From an uncultured Sphingobacteriia bacterium (GTDB lineage: Bacteria > Bacteroidota > Bacteroidia > Chitinophagales > Chitinophagaceae): a DNA stretch of 7,146 nucleotides. The stretch's first letter is position 1; every line of letters starts with the position of its first letter. Location of the stretch: contig CAMFKK010000121.1 of the NCBI GenBank assembly GCA_945957225.1, positions 1 through 7,146 of the forward strand, in the 5' to 3' direction. Below the pieces are notes generated by a model. It searched no databases and was not told the DNA's origin. It saw only the letters and a list, made by a program, of their open reading frames with translations. A program made the translations under genes and the position numbers. Shown here in pieces: positions 1 to 6,497 of this stretch.

Positions 1-1
1 G

Positions 2-691
2 TACAATACCGATGAGAGCATATTTGGTTTTGCAAGAGCTTGTTTTAACCAAGCTTTGATTAAAAAATGGCCGTTGTATTTGTCTACAAAAAATACCATC
101 CTAAAAAAATATGATGGTAGGTTTAAGGACATTTTTGAAGAAGTTTATCAAAATGAATTCAAAGCCGCTTATGAAGCAGCAGGAATCACATATGAGCATC
201 GTTTAATTGATGACATGGTTGCTAGTGCACTTAAATGGAATGGTAATTTTGTTTGGGCATGTAAAAACTATGACGGAGACGTTCAAAGTGATACTGTTGC
301 TCAAGGTTTTGGTTCACTTGGTTTAATGACTTCTACCTTGGTAACCCCAGATGGTAAAGTTATGGAAGCCGAAGCAGCCCATGGTACTGTTACACGTCAC
401 TATCGTGAACACCAAAAAGGAAAACCAACATCTACCAACCCAATTGCCAGCATTTTTGCTTGGACCCGTGGACTTGAATTCCGTGGTAAATTGGATAATA
501 ACCAAGAATTGATTGGATTCTGCCAAGCTTTAGAAGAAGTTTGTGTTGAAACAGTAGAAAGCGGTAAAATGACCAAGGATTTGGCAGTTTGTATCTATGG
601 TAACAAAGTAAATCATGGAGAACACTATCTGTATACAGAAGAGTTCTTAGACGCTTTGGATCAGAATCTACAAAAGAAATTGGCTAAGTAA
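2..691 (+). CDS. icd: NADP-dependent isocitrate dehydrogenase, C-terminal part (5'-truncated by window edge)
   Basis: This cytosolic TCA-cycle enzyme oxidatively decarboxylates isocitrate to 2-oxoglutarate and produces NADPH. The reading frame is open from base 2, starting Tyr-Asn-Thr-Asp-Glu, and gives 229 residues, roughly the last 55% of a protein of about 410. It follows the dimeric eukaryote-like class (human IDH1/IDH2) very closely. The segment PLYLSTKNTIL carries the catalytic lysine (codon 89-91). YEHRLIDDMV (from about 191) and DGDVQSD supply the metal-binding aspartates. HGTVTRH (380-400) and PTSTNPIASIFAWTRG form the NADP-binding region. A TTG at 56 could be misread as a start, but the homology continues upstream of it without a break, so the gene simply enters from the left. 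It ends in TAA 25 bp before a hairpin terminator and converges on the phosphatase gene. No frameshift or missing key residue is seen. Bacteroidota often carry this class instead of the E. coli-type Icd. Confidence 0.96.
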   Translation, partial: YNTDESIFGFARACFNQALIKKWPLYLSTKNTILKKYDGRFKDIFEEVYQNEFKAAYEAAGITYEHRLIDDMVASALKWNGNFVWACKNYDGDVQSDTVAQGFGSLGLMTSTLVTPDGKVMEAEAAHGTVTRHYREHQKGKPTSTNPIASIFAWTRGLEFRGKLDNNQELIGFCQALEEVCVETVESGKMTKDLAVCIYGNKVNHGEHYLYTEEFLDALDQNLQKKLAK

Positions 692-715
692 TTGCTTAGA
701 AAATAGCTTTAATGT

Positions 716-749
716 AAAAGGCCGTCCTATACAAAAGGACGGCCTTTTT
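716..749. terminator. Bidirectional intrinsic terminator between convergent icd and phosphatase genes
   Basis: A perfect 13-bp stem pairs 716-728 with 736-748 around a 7-nt loop (729-735). The core is GGCCGTCCT/AGGACGGCC. It is flanked by A's on the left and T's on the right, so a U-tract follows the hairpin in both directions. It lies 25 bp after the icd stop and 29 bp from the 3' end of the minus-strand phosphatase gene, the expected place for a shared terminator. Confidence 0.93.
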
Positions 750-777
750 ATTGGTAAGATTTTTGATAATAATTGGC

Positions 778-2421
778 TTATTTTAATACCTCAGTAATCA
801 CATGTCCAATATTTCCACTGGGCATTTGAATTTTTAAAAGCGCCGCAACAGTTGGAGCAATATCGGTCATATAGACTTCTTTGTGGGAACTTCCTTTTTT
901 AATACCCCATCCATAAAACAGCAAGGGAATATGTGCATCATAGGGAGCCCATAGTCCATGTGTAGTTCCTGTACTACTCCCTTCCATATAACCAGATTTT
1001 AATACAAATTGAATATCGCCACCGCGATTTGGATAATACCCATTGGCAAACATCTCTCTTTGAACCTTAGGAATACTAGTAGCCATAATTGTTGCGGTTT
1101 CAAAGGCATTAGCCACGGCTTCTTTTTTGAGTAAGATTTTGATAATCTGTTCTTTGATGGCTTTCAAATCAGCCTTAGCAGAATCAATTTTTGAATGGTT
1201 GATTGTTACTTGATAATTGAACAGGCTTTCAACTGCTCCAGCCACCCCATATTTCTCTTTAATCCAATCATTCATTTCTTTTCGGGCGGTATTATCATCA
1301 AAATTTCCAGCTGGTAATTGATGCTGTTTCATAAATCCGGGAATATGTGCTACTGCATGATCAGCTGTTAGAAATACCGTATATTGGTTTTTACCCAGTT
1401 GTACATCCAAGAAGTTTAACAACTTACCCAATTCATCATCCAATTTTACATAGTCATCTACTTGCTCCCAAGAATTTGGCCCAAAACTATGTCCAATATA
1501 ATCCGTTGATGAAAAGCTCACTGCCAAAAAATCAGTGGCTGATCCTTTTCCCAATTGTTCCGCAATAACTGCTGCTTTTGCCATTTCAGCTGTGAGACTA
1601 TTGCCATGAGGTGTGGTGGAAATTTTTGAATAATCCTTACCAATAAATGAAGTAAAGTCATAGGGGAATGCTATAGCGTCTTTACCAAATGGCTTACTTT
1701 CATAGGCTTGAATATCATCAGTGGCATAATTAGCCATGGTTTCTTTGGATAATCCTGTTTTCCAGCCCAAAGCATAAAGGGAATCTGCCAATTTTCGTTG
1801 ATTAAATTGATTCACCCATGCTGGTAAAGCATTCATATAAAAACTACTGGTAATAAAATTTCCGGTTTTTGAATCATACCAATAAGCGGCATTGGCAGAA
1901 TGTCCAGCTGGTAAAATAGAACCACGATCTTTTAAGGCAATTCCAATGACCTTACTTTTAAAATTGGTTGAAATTCTCAATTCATCGCAAATAGTGGTTG
2001 TTAGCATGTTTTTTGGACTCATTTGACCAGCATCCGTAATACTTCCTACCGTTTTTACTGATTTATCTTCACTGCAATAAACAACCCTTTTTAATTGATT
2101 ATCCCACCAAGCATTCCCCGCAATTCCATGAATGGCGGGAACAGAGCCTGTGTAAACAGAAGTATGACCACAGGCGGTAACTGTAGGAGCGTAGGGAATC
2201 ATGGTATTATCACAGGAGAAACCTTCACCCATCATGCGTTTAAATCCGCCATTGGCTTTAAAGAGGGGTTGAAAACGATACAAATAGTCCCAGCGCATTT
2301 GGTCAACTACAATTCCTACTACCAACTTGGGTTTAGAAGGAACACTTGCGTTGGTTTTGGTTTGTGCATTAGCCAAATGGGCTAAAACAACCCAAACTAA
2401 TAAGAAAGCAGTTTTTTTCAT
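778..2421 (-). CDS. Exported PafA-like alkaline phosphatase (Thr-nucleophile)
   Basis: This 547-residue secreted or periplasmic metal-dependent phosphomonoesterase of the alkaline phosphatase superfamily matches the length of Elizabethkingia PafA (about 546). Residues 1-19 form a signal peptide (Lys-Lys, a hydrophobic core, ANA before Gln20). The active-site set typical of PafA is visible: Asp40 in VVDQMRWDY, the probable nucleophile Thr82 in PTVTACGHTS, Asn103 in IAGN, Lys164 and Arg166 in ALKDRGSILP, Asp307 and His311 in STDYIGHSFG, Asp354-His355 in TADHA, and His488 in GTTHG. The Lys-x-Arg pair separates monoesterases of the PafA type from related diesterases (family knowledge). PafA enzymes release phosphate from many organic monoesters and are little inhibited by phosphate. 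The gene stands alone, with a minus-strand -7 element just upstream and a shared terminator downstream. There is no recognisable Shine-Dalgarno sequence. The family is secure; the actual substrate range and phosphate regulation are inferred. Confidence 0.92.
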   Translation of the reverse strand: MKKTAFLLVWVVLAHLANAQTKTNASVPSKPKLVVGIVVDQMRWDYLYRFQPLFKANGGFKRMMGEGFSCDNTMIPYAPTVTACGHTSVYTGSVPAIHGIAGNAWWDNQLKRVVYCSEDKSVKTVGSITDAGQMSPKNMLTTTICDELRISTNFKSKVIGIALKDRGSILPAGHSANAAYWYDSKTGNFITSSFYMNALPAWVNQFNQRKLADSLYALGWKTGLSKETMANYATDDIQAYESKPFGKDAIAFPYDFTSFIGKDYSKISTTPHGNSLTAEMAKAAVIAEQLGKGSATDFLAVSFSSTDYIGHSFGPNSWEQVDDYVKLDDELGKLLNFLDVQLGKNQYTVFLTADHAVAHIPGFMKQHQLPAGNFDDNTARKEMNDWIKEKYGVAGAVESLFNYQVTINHSKIDSAKADLKAIKEQIIKILLKKEAVANAFETATIMATSIPKVQREMFANGYYPNRGGDIQFVLKSGYMEGSSTGTTHGLWAPYDAHIPLLFYGWGIKKGSSHKEVYMTDIAPTVAALLKIQMPSGNIGHVITEVLK

Positions 2422-2438
2422 TCCATTTAATTGAGGCT

Positions 2439-2446
2439 CAAAAGTA
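2439..2446 (-). promoter_or_regulatory. Candidate -7 promoter element for the PafA-like phosphatase
   Basis: Read on the minus strand, this is TACTTTTG, a full match to the Bacteroidota -7 consensus TAnnTTTG. It lies 17 bp upstream of the ATG and would give a leader of about 12 nt. No TTTG is found at the -33 distance on this strand, so the call rests on the -7 box alone and is tentative. Confidence 0.45.
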
Positions 2447-2494
2447 AGGGATAGACTTATTTTTTCCCATTATGAAATGCTTAAGCTTGGGCCA

Positions 2495-2506
2495 CCAAAT
2501 ATTTGG
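2495..2506. promoter_or_regulatory. 12-bp perfect palindrome in divergent promoter region; possible operator
   Basis: CCAAATATTTGG is a perfect inverted repeat. It ends 1 bp before the -33 box of the promoter of the gene at 2569 and lies about 50 bp upstream of the phosphatase -7 element. Its position suits a dimeric regulator acting on one or both divergent genes. A 12-bp AT-rich palindrome can also arise by chance, and no matching regulator family is recognised. Confidence 0.3.
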
Positions 2507-2507
2507 C

Positions 2508-2538
2508 TTTGCCCGTAGGGCTTAAAATTTTATCTTTG
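2508..2538 (+). promoter_or_regulatory. Bacteroidota-type promoter for the alpha-oxoamine synthase gene
   Basis: TTTG (2508-2511) and TATCTTTG (2531-2538) are separated by exactly 19 bp, a complete match to the primary sigma factor consensus TTTG-N19-21-TAnnTTTG of this phylum. Transcription would begin around 2544, leaving a leader of about 25 nt before the ATG at 2569. The leader has no Shine-Dalgarno sequence, which is normal for the phylum. Confidence 0.75.
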
Positions 2539-2568
2539 CGGCCAATTCTGAACACCTAATTAATAGAT

Positions 2569-3822
2569 ATGGCAGACATTTTTGAGAAATTGATAAAGAA
2601 TTATGGCCCTTTAGGTCAACATCGCGAACGCGCACATGGCTATTTTGCCTTTCCAAAATTGGAAGGTGAGATTGGAAGTAGAATGAAGTTTCGCGGCAAA
2701 GAAATGATTGTATGGAGTTTGAATAACTATTTGGGATTGGCAAACCACCCAGAAGTTAGAAAAACAGATGCAGAAGCTTCCGCTCAATTTGGCCTGGCTT
2801 TACCTATGGGTGCTAGGATGATGAGTGGGAATAGTAATTACCACGAACAGTTAGAAGCAGAATTAGCTGCTTTTGAACATAAGGAAGACGCTATATTGAT
2901 GAATTTTGGCTATCAGGGTATCATGAGCGCCATTGACGCCATTTGCGGCAGACATGATGTGATTGTGTATGATGCAGAATCTCATGCTTGTATCATTGAT
3001 GGTTTGCGTCTACACCCAGGCCACCGTTATGTGTACAAACACAATGACCTGGAAGATTTTGAAAAACAAATGGACCGTGCTACTGCTTTAATTGAAAAGC
3101 AAAAAACCGGTGGTATTTTGGTAATTACCGAAGGTGTTTTTGGGATGGCTGGTGACCAAGGAAAACTCAAAGAAATTGCAGCTTTAAAAGGCAAATATGA
3201 TTTCCGATTATTGGTAGATGATGCCCACGGATTTGGAACATTAGGAGATACTGGAGCTGGTGCTGGTGAAGCCCAAGGATGTCAAGACGCTATTGATTTG
3301 TATTTCTCCACATTTGCAAAGTCAATGGCTTCTATAGGTGCATTTATGGCGGGCGATAAAGCCATCATTGACTTTATCCGTTATAATATTCGTTCTCAAA
3401 TTTTTGCCAAGAGCTTACCTATGCCCATTGTTTTGGGTAATTTAAAGCGTTTAGAATTGCTGAAAACACAGCCTGAACTAAAAGCCAAACTCTGGAGCAA
3501 TGCACAAAAATTACAAAATGGTTTAAAAGAGCGTGGTTTTGATATTGGTAAAACCGATACTCCGGTGACTCCAGTATATATGAAGGGTGGGGTTGAAGAA
3601 GCTACAGCCATGGTCATGGATCTACGTGAGAACTATAAGATTTTCTGTTCTATTGTGGTATATCCAGTGATCCCTAAAGGACATATCATTTATCGTTTAA
3701 TTCCCACAGCTGCACATACTGATCAAGATATAGAGGAAACATTGGTTGCATTTACTGAAACAAAAGCCAAATTGGATGCTGGTGCTTATAAAGTAGAAGC
3801 TATTCCGGATATGGCTGGATAG
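2569..3822 (+). CDS. PLP-dependent alpha-oxoamine synthase, serine palmitoyltransferase / cysteate acyltransferase type
   Basis: This 417-residue fold-type I PLP enzyme joins an amino acid to an acyl thioester with loss of CO2, the first step of long-chain-base lipid synthesis. Visible motifs are NNYLGL at 52-57, a glycine/methionine-rich loop MGARMMSGN at 80-88, the PLP-stacking His139 in DAESHACIIDG, Asp217 and His220 in VDDAHGFG, the Schiff-base Lys251 in STFAKSMAS, and Arg376 in YRLIPTAAHT, which should bind the substrate carboxylate. An in-frame TAA at 2557-2559 makes the ATG at 2569 the first possible start. The protein differs clearly from recalled Sphingobacterium and Bacteroides serine palmitoyltransferases, which have GSRFLNGT where this one has GARMMSGN. 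It resembles the separate Bacteroidota subgroup that includes cysteate acyltransferases of capnine (sulfonolipid) synthesis. BioF and KBL are less likely because no biotin or threonine genes adjoin. The family is certain, but the amino acid substrate is not. It has its own promoter and terminator. Confidence 0.9.
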   Translation: MADIFEKLIKNYGPLGQHRERAHGYFAFPKLEGEIGSRMKFRGKEMIVWSLNNYLGLANHPEVRKTDAEASAQFGLALPMGARMMSGNSNYHEQLEAELAAFEHKEDAILMNFGYQGIMSAIDAICGRHDVIVYDAESHACIIDGLRLHPGHRYVYKHNDLEDFEKQMDRATALIEKQKTGGILVITEGVFGMAGDQGKLKEIAALKGKYDFRLLVDDAHGFGTLGDTGAGAGEAQGCQDAIDLYFSTFAKSMASIGAFMAGDKAIIDFIRYNIRSQIFAKSLPMPIVLGNLKRLELLKTQPELKAKLWSNAQKLQNGLKERGFDIGKTDTPVTPVYMKGGVEEATAMVMDLRENYKIFCSIVVYPVIPKGHIIYRLIPTAAHTDQDIEETLVAFTETKAKLDAGAYKVEAIPDMAG

Positions 3823-3823
3823 A

Positions 3824-3918
3824 AGTGAAGAGTGAAGAGTGAAGAGAGAAGAATGAAGCGTGAAAAAGAGAGAGAAGGGTGGAGAGTAAGTGATAAGTTA
3901 GGAGTGAAGAGGTTGAAC
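3824..3918 (+). repeat. Degenerate purine-rich heptamer array (consensus AGTGAAG) after a stop codon
   Basis: Three perfect copies of AGTGAAG lie at 3824-3844. Decaying copies follow in the same 7-bp phase (AGAGAAG, AATGAAG, CGTGAAA), and then a slipped phase with units such as GAGTAAG, TGATAAG, TTAGGAG and TGAAGAG up to 3918. The array starts 2 nt after the TAG of the upstream gene. The gene-sense strand is almost all purine with scattered T. No long open frame and no terminator hairpin lie inside it. A related array sits at 6493. Confidence 0.8.
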
Positions 3919-3930
3919 GCTAAATAAAAC

Positions 3931-3963
3931 AAAAGCCCCAAAGAATTTCTTTGGGGCTTTTTT
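3931..3963. terminator. Bidirectional intrinsic terminator between convergent oxoamine synthase and DUF2911 genes
   Basis: AGCCCCAAAGA (3934-3944) pairs perfectly with 3948-3958 around a 3-nt loop. The flanking AAAA and TTTTTT tracts extend the stem and give a U-tract in both directions. It lies 108 bp after the oxoamine synthase stop, beyond the heptamer array, so the repeat should be part of the 3' untranslated RNA of that gene. Confidence 0.92.
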
Positions 3964-4004
3964 GTGGAAATAGATTTCGCTTTCGCGATGGTTGATTAAT
4001 GGTA

Positions 4005-4847
4005 TTATAATGACTTGATTAAATCAGAAGCCATTTTCACATAGTCATCATTTTTAGCAGTAGTTGCTAGACTGATACATTTTTCAGCGCTGGCTTTTGC
4101 TGCCACTTTATCTCCTGATTCTTTTTCAATTTTTGCTTGTAATAAGAATAACCAAAAAGCAGTTGGATTTGCTTCGGTTGCTTTTTTAGCATTAGCAAGG
4201 GCTTTGCTCAAATCCTTGTCCATTTCATAATAGAAATTGGCAGCAGCTTGGTAAGTACCTGGGCTTACTTTATCAGCATCAAGTGCTTTTTCAATCTGTG
4301 CTTTAAGTCTAGATTTTATATTGGTACTAACAGGGATACGAACCTGAGTGTTTCCCCAAACAATGTTGATTTCACAGGTTTCTGCTTGAATAGCGCCTAA
4401 TTGCATGGTAAAGGTTTCATAAGTGGTAGCAGATTTCTCAGCCTTTACTTTTACCCTAACCACGTCCTCGCTTTCTTTATAACCATCTGTTCCCCAGTTG
4501 GTCAAACCTTTGTTAACTACAATATCCCAGTATTCTTTGCCTGGAATGGCATAGAGTACATAAGAACCAGTATCCAATAATTTACCCCCAATAGTAACAT
4601 TGTCCGTAAATTTTACTTTGGTTGCAGCATTAGCACCCAAACGCCACAGTTTGCCCAGCGGAGCTAAGTCACTATTGTCTTTGAGCAAGGATCTGCCCTT
4701 AATATTAGGTCTTGAATAAACCAAAGTGATTTTGCCCATACCAAAATCTTGGGTAATGGTTTGGGTAGAACTAGGTGCTGGCATGTTAATTTGCGCAAAA
4801 GCAAAAGAACCCCAGGCCATAGAGGCAAGTAAAAGGATTTTTTTCAT
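4005..4847 (-). CDS. Secreted DUF2911 protein with TPR-like C-terminal helices
   Basis: This 280-residue exported protein has no known molecular function. Residues 1-18 form a signal peptide (Lys-Lys, LLLASMAW core, AFA before Gln19). Residues of about 22-165 match the DUF2911 domain common in Bacteroidota. Its hallmarks are a PAPS/TQTITQDFG opening, ITLVYSRPNIKGR at 40-52, LWRLGANAATKVKF at 67-80, SYVLYAIPG at 95-103 and the WDIVVNKG strand. Residues of about 180-280 are alpha-helical by eye, with a tetratricopeptide-like rhythm of Ala and aromatic residues (YQAAANFYYEMDKDLSKALA, then a unit ending near NPTAFWLFLLQAKIEKESGD). Many DUF2911 proteins combine these two parts, which suggests a periplasmic scaffold or binding role, but that is inference. 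The gene has its own upstream promoter and ends at the shared terminator. The predicted Lys-rich helices show no catalytic motif. Confidence 0.88.
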   Translation of the reverse strand: MKKILLLASMAWGSFAFAQINMPAPSSTQTITQDFGMGKITLVYSRPNIKGRSLLKDNSDLAPLGKLWRLGANAATKVKFTDNVTIGGKLLDTGSYVLYAIPGKEYWDIVVNKGLTNWGTDGYKESEDVVRVKVKAEKSATTYETFTMQLGAIQAETCEINIVWGNTQVRIPVSTNIKSRLKAQIEKALDADKVSPGTYQAAANFYYEMDKDLSKALANAKKATEANPTAFWLFLLQAKIEKESGDKVAAKASAEKCISLATTAKNDDYVKMASDLIKSL

Positions 4848-4867
4848 GTGTACTTGTTTTAGTGTTG

Positions 4868-4899
4868 CAAACCTAAAGCATGCAAACTATACATCCAAT
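4868..4899 (-). promoter_or_regulatory. Bacteroidota-type promoter for the DUF2911 gene
   Basis: On the minus strand, TAGGTTTG (4868-4875) is a full match to the -7 consensus. ATTG (4896-4899), a 3-of-4 match to the -33 TTTG, lies 20 bp upstream. The start codon is 20 bp downstream of the -7 box. This suggests the gene is transcribed separately from xerD, although both are on the same strand 89 bp apart and no clear terminator lies between them. Confidence 0.6.
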
Positions 4900-4936
4900 G
4901 CTTTTTAAATATTGACATTGCGGAATGTGGAAAAAT

Positions 4937-5839
4937 CTAAGATTGATATGCCGGATGAAAGCGTTGTAAGGTATCTCTTAAGAAATCCCTGTCTAAATGG
5001 GTATAGATTTCAGTGGTGGTTATACTTTCATGACCAAGCATTTCTTGTACCGCCCTTAAATCGGCACCGCCTTCCACTAAATGAGTGGCAAAGGAATGTC
5101 TAAAAGTATGTGGTGAAACAATTTTTTGAATTCCTGCCTTATAGGCCATTTCCTTTATAATATAAAAGATCATGACCCTACTTAGCCCCTTACCCCTTCT
5201 ATTTAAAAATATAATGTCTTCAAACCCTTTTTGAATGGGTTGGAGATTTCTAATATGATTGGTATATAGCAATAGGTATTTGATAGCATCTCTTCCTATA
5301 GGAACCAGTCTTTCTTTATCACCTTTACCTGTTACCCTTATAAATCCAAGGTCGGGATAAAAACAAGATAATTTTAGATGAATCAATTCTGATACCCTAA
5401 GCCCACAACTATACATTGTTTCCAAAATGGCTTTATTTCTTGGTCCTTCTGGACTACTTTGATCTACTTGAGCTATGAGTAATTCAATTTCTTCAAAGCT
5501 CAAAGTGTCAGGAAGTTTGCGTATGGTTTTAGGTGCTTCTAATAAGATAGATGGGTCTTGTTTACAAATCTGTTCCATTAAACAGTATTTATAAAAGCTA
5601 CGGATGCCCGAAATGATTCTGGCCTGTGAATTGGCCGTCATTCCAAGTTCTCCAATCCATTTTACAAATGCTTGCAGGTCTTTTAAATCTATATCTGCCG
5701 GGCTTTTGAGGTCTTTACTTAATTGTATCCATTGGGTTAGTTTTTCAACATCATGCAAATAGGCATCCACAGAGTGTTCACTCATGGATCGCTCTAATTG
5801 TAGATAAGCTTTATAACCTTTTTTATAGGATTCCCACAT
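4937..5839 (-). CDS. xerD: Tyrosine recombinase XerD
   Basis: This 300-residue site-specific recombinase works with XerC at the chromosomal dif site, under FtsK control, to resolve chromosome dimers during division (family knowledge). The N-terminal SAM-like DNA-binding domain covers about 1-100 (SEHSVDAYLHDVEKL; a GIRSFYKY helix). The catalytic domain covers about 110-295 and has the full set of active residues: Arg148 in CGLRVSEL, Lys172 in TGKGDKERLVP, His244 and Arg247 in SPHTFRHSFATH, His270 in MLGHESITTT, and the nucleophile Tyr279 in IYTHLD. The C-terminus (RDTLQRFHPAYQS) resembles the XerD tail, and the length is typical for XerD rather than for a phage or integron integrase. In the same frame a TGA lies 18 bp upstream of the chosen ATG, so this is the first ATG. 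It is divergent from the YkgJ-family gene and no good promoter match was found for it. Confidence 0.93.
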   Translation of the reverse strand: MWESYKKGYKAYLQLERSMSEHSVDAYLHDVEKLTQWIQLSKDLKSPADIDLKDLQAFVKWIGELGMTANSQARIISGIRSFYKYCLMEQICKQDPSILLEAPKTIRKLPDTLSFEEIELLIAQVDQSSPEGPRNKAILETMYSCGLRVSELIHLKLSCFYPDLGFIRVTGKGDKERLVPIGRDAIKYLLLYTNHIRNLQPIQKGFEDIIFLNRRGKGLSRVMIFYIIKEMAYKAGIQKIVSPHTFRHSFATHLVEGGADLRAVQEMLGHESITTTEIYTHLDRDFLRDTLQRFHPAYQS

Positions 5840-5919
5840 CTTGGTATTACTAGTGCATCAAATTCATACCTAGCATTTTCAAATATCGGTACTAATTCTG
5901 AGAAACCTTTTTCTATAGC

Positions 5920-5950
5920 GTTGCTGATATTGCTTGAATCCTTAAATTCG
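5920..5950 (+). promoter_or_regulatory. Weak candidate promoter for the YkgJ-family gene
   Basis: GTTG (5920-5923) and TAAATTCG (5943-5950) are 19 bp apart, and each is one mismatch from the Bacteroidota consensus. If real, transcription would begin near 5956. That would exclude the ATG at 5955 and favour the ATG at 5982 as the start. Confidence 0.3.
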
Positions 5951-5981
5951 CTGAATGCCCTTAACAAAATGCAGCGTCAAC

Positions 5982-6497
5982 ATGATAGTGAATCTAAGAT
6001 CCTTCAAGCAAAAAGTGCGTCATCATCAAAAAGCCTTCAAGTCTTATCTTGGTAAGATTGAAAAGAATCCTCCAAGAGGATTGGACAAAATTGCTGAGAA
6101 AATTGATGCAGAAGTTTGGCAAGAAGTTGATTGCTTGAGCTGTGCCAATTGTTGTAAGTCAATGTCTCCCACTTTTACCAATAAAGACCTTAAAAGAATT
6201 GCGGCTCATGTAGAAATGAGTGTGGCTGAATTCAAAGAGAAATGGTTGTTTTATGATAAAAAAGACGGTGACTGGATGAATAGAAAACAGCCCTGTCAAT
6301 TTTTGAATCTAGATAATAATATGTGTAGCATCTATGAAGTGAGGCCGGATGATTGTGCTGGTTTTCCTCACTTAAAGAAAAAGAAAATGACTACTTATAT
6401 TCATGTACACCAACAAAATGTTAGTTATTGTCCAGCCACCTATAAAATGGTTGAAAAAATGATGGAGCAGGGGGTGAAGCCGGAAAAGAAGAAGTGA
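5982..6497 (+). CDS. YkgJ-family cysteine cluster protein (probable metal or Fe-S binding)
   Basis: This soluble protein of 171 residues belongs to the YkgJ/CxxCxxCC family, whose members probably bind zinc or an iron-sulfur cluster and have no firmly established reaction. Counting from the chosen start, the defining motif CLSCANCC has cysteines at 51, 54, 57 and 58. It is followed by PCQFL (Cys105), NMCSIYEVRPDDC (Cys115, Cys125) and YCP (Cys150), the usual eight-cysteine pattern. An in-frame TGA at 5952-5954 limits the start to the ATG at 5955 or 5982. I chose 5982 because the recalled homologues begin just before the LRSFKQKVRHH segment and because a weak promoter would place the transcript start at about 5956. 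The alternative start adds nine residues, including an unconserved cysteine. The Lys-rich end (PEKKK) and the stop codon run into a heptamer repeat array, so the tail may be repeat-derived. It is divergent from xerD. Confidence 0.85.
   Translation: MIVNLRSFKQKVRHHQKAFKSYLGKIEKNPPRGLDKIAEKIDAEVWQEVDCLSCANCCKSMSPTFTNKDLKRIAAHVEMSVAEFKEKWLFYDKKDGDWMNRKQPCQFLNLDNNMCSIYEVRPDDCAGFPHLKKKKMTTYIHVHQQNVSYCPATYKMVEKMMEQGVKPEKKK

Noticed and set aside
56..58. TTG as a possible start of a short isocitrate dehydrogenase
   Set aside because: The same frame is open to the window edge and the upstream residues (YNTDESI.GFA) match the family, so the gene is cut by the window rather than starting here.
2569..3822. 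2-amino-3-ketobutyrate CoA ligase (Kbl) or 8-amino-7-oxononanoate synthase (BioF)
   Set aside because: It is the same superfamily, but no threonine dehydrogenase or biotin genes adjoin, and the substrate loop and overall sequence fit better with the Bacteroidota lipid-type subgroup. It is not fully excluded.
3824..3918. CRISPR array
   Set aside because: The units are only 7 bp, contiguous and degenerate. There are no long direct repeats with unique spacers and no cas genes.
3971..3990. CG-rich patch ATTTCGCTTTCGCGAT near the DUF2911 3' end as a regulatory site
   Set aside because: It is an imperfect, short inverted repeat beyond the terminator, with no gene start nearby and no known match.
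4848..4936. Terminator between xerD and the DUF2911 gene
   Set aside because: Only 5-bp chance pairings such as CAATG/CATTG are present, without a following T-tract, so read-through from xerD cannot be ruled out.
4912..5103. Short plus-strand reading frame opposite the 3' end of xerD
   Set aside because: It lies antisense to a strongly conserved gene, resembles no family and has no promoter. The same applies to the small frames opposite the dehydrogenase, phosphatase and oxoamine synthase genes.
4937..5839. Phage, integron or mobile-element integrase
   Set aside because: Size, motif spacing and the C-terminal tail fit housekeeping XerD. There is no attachment-site duplication, tRNA or mobile cargo nearby.
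5859..5883. Promoter for xerD built from CAAATTCA and CAAA on the minus strand
   Set aside because: The spacing of 13 bp is far from the required 19-21 bp and the -7 box has a mismatch.
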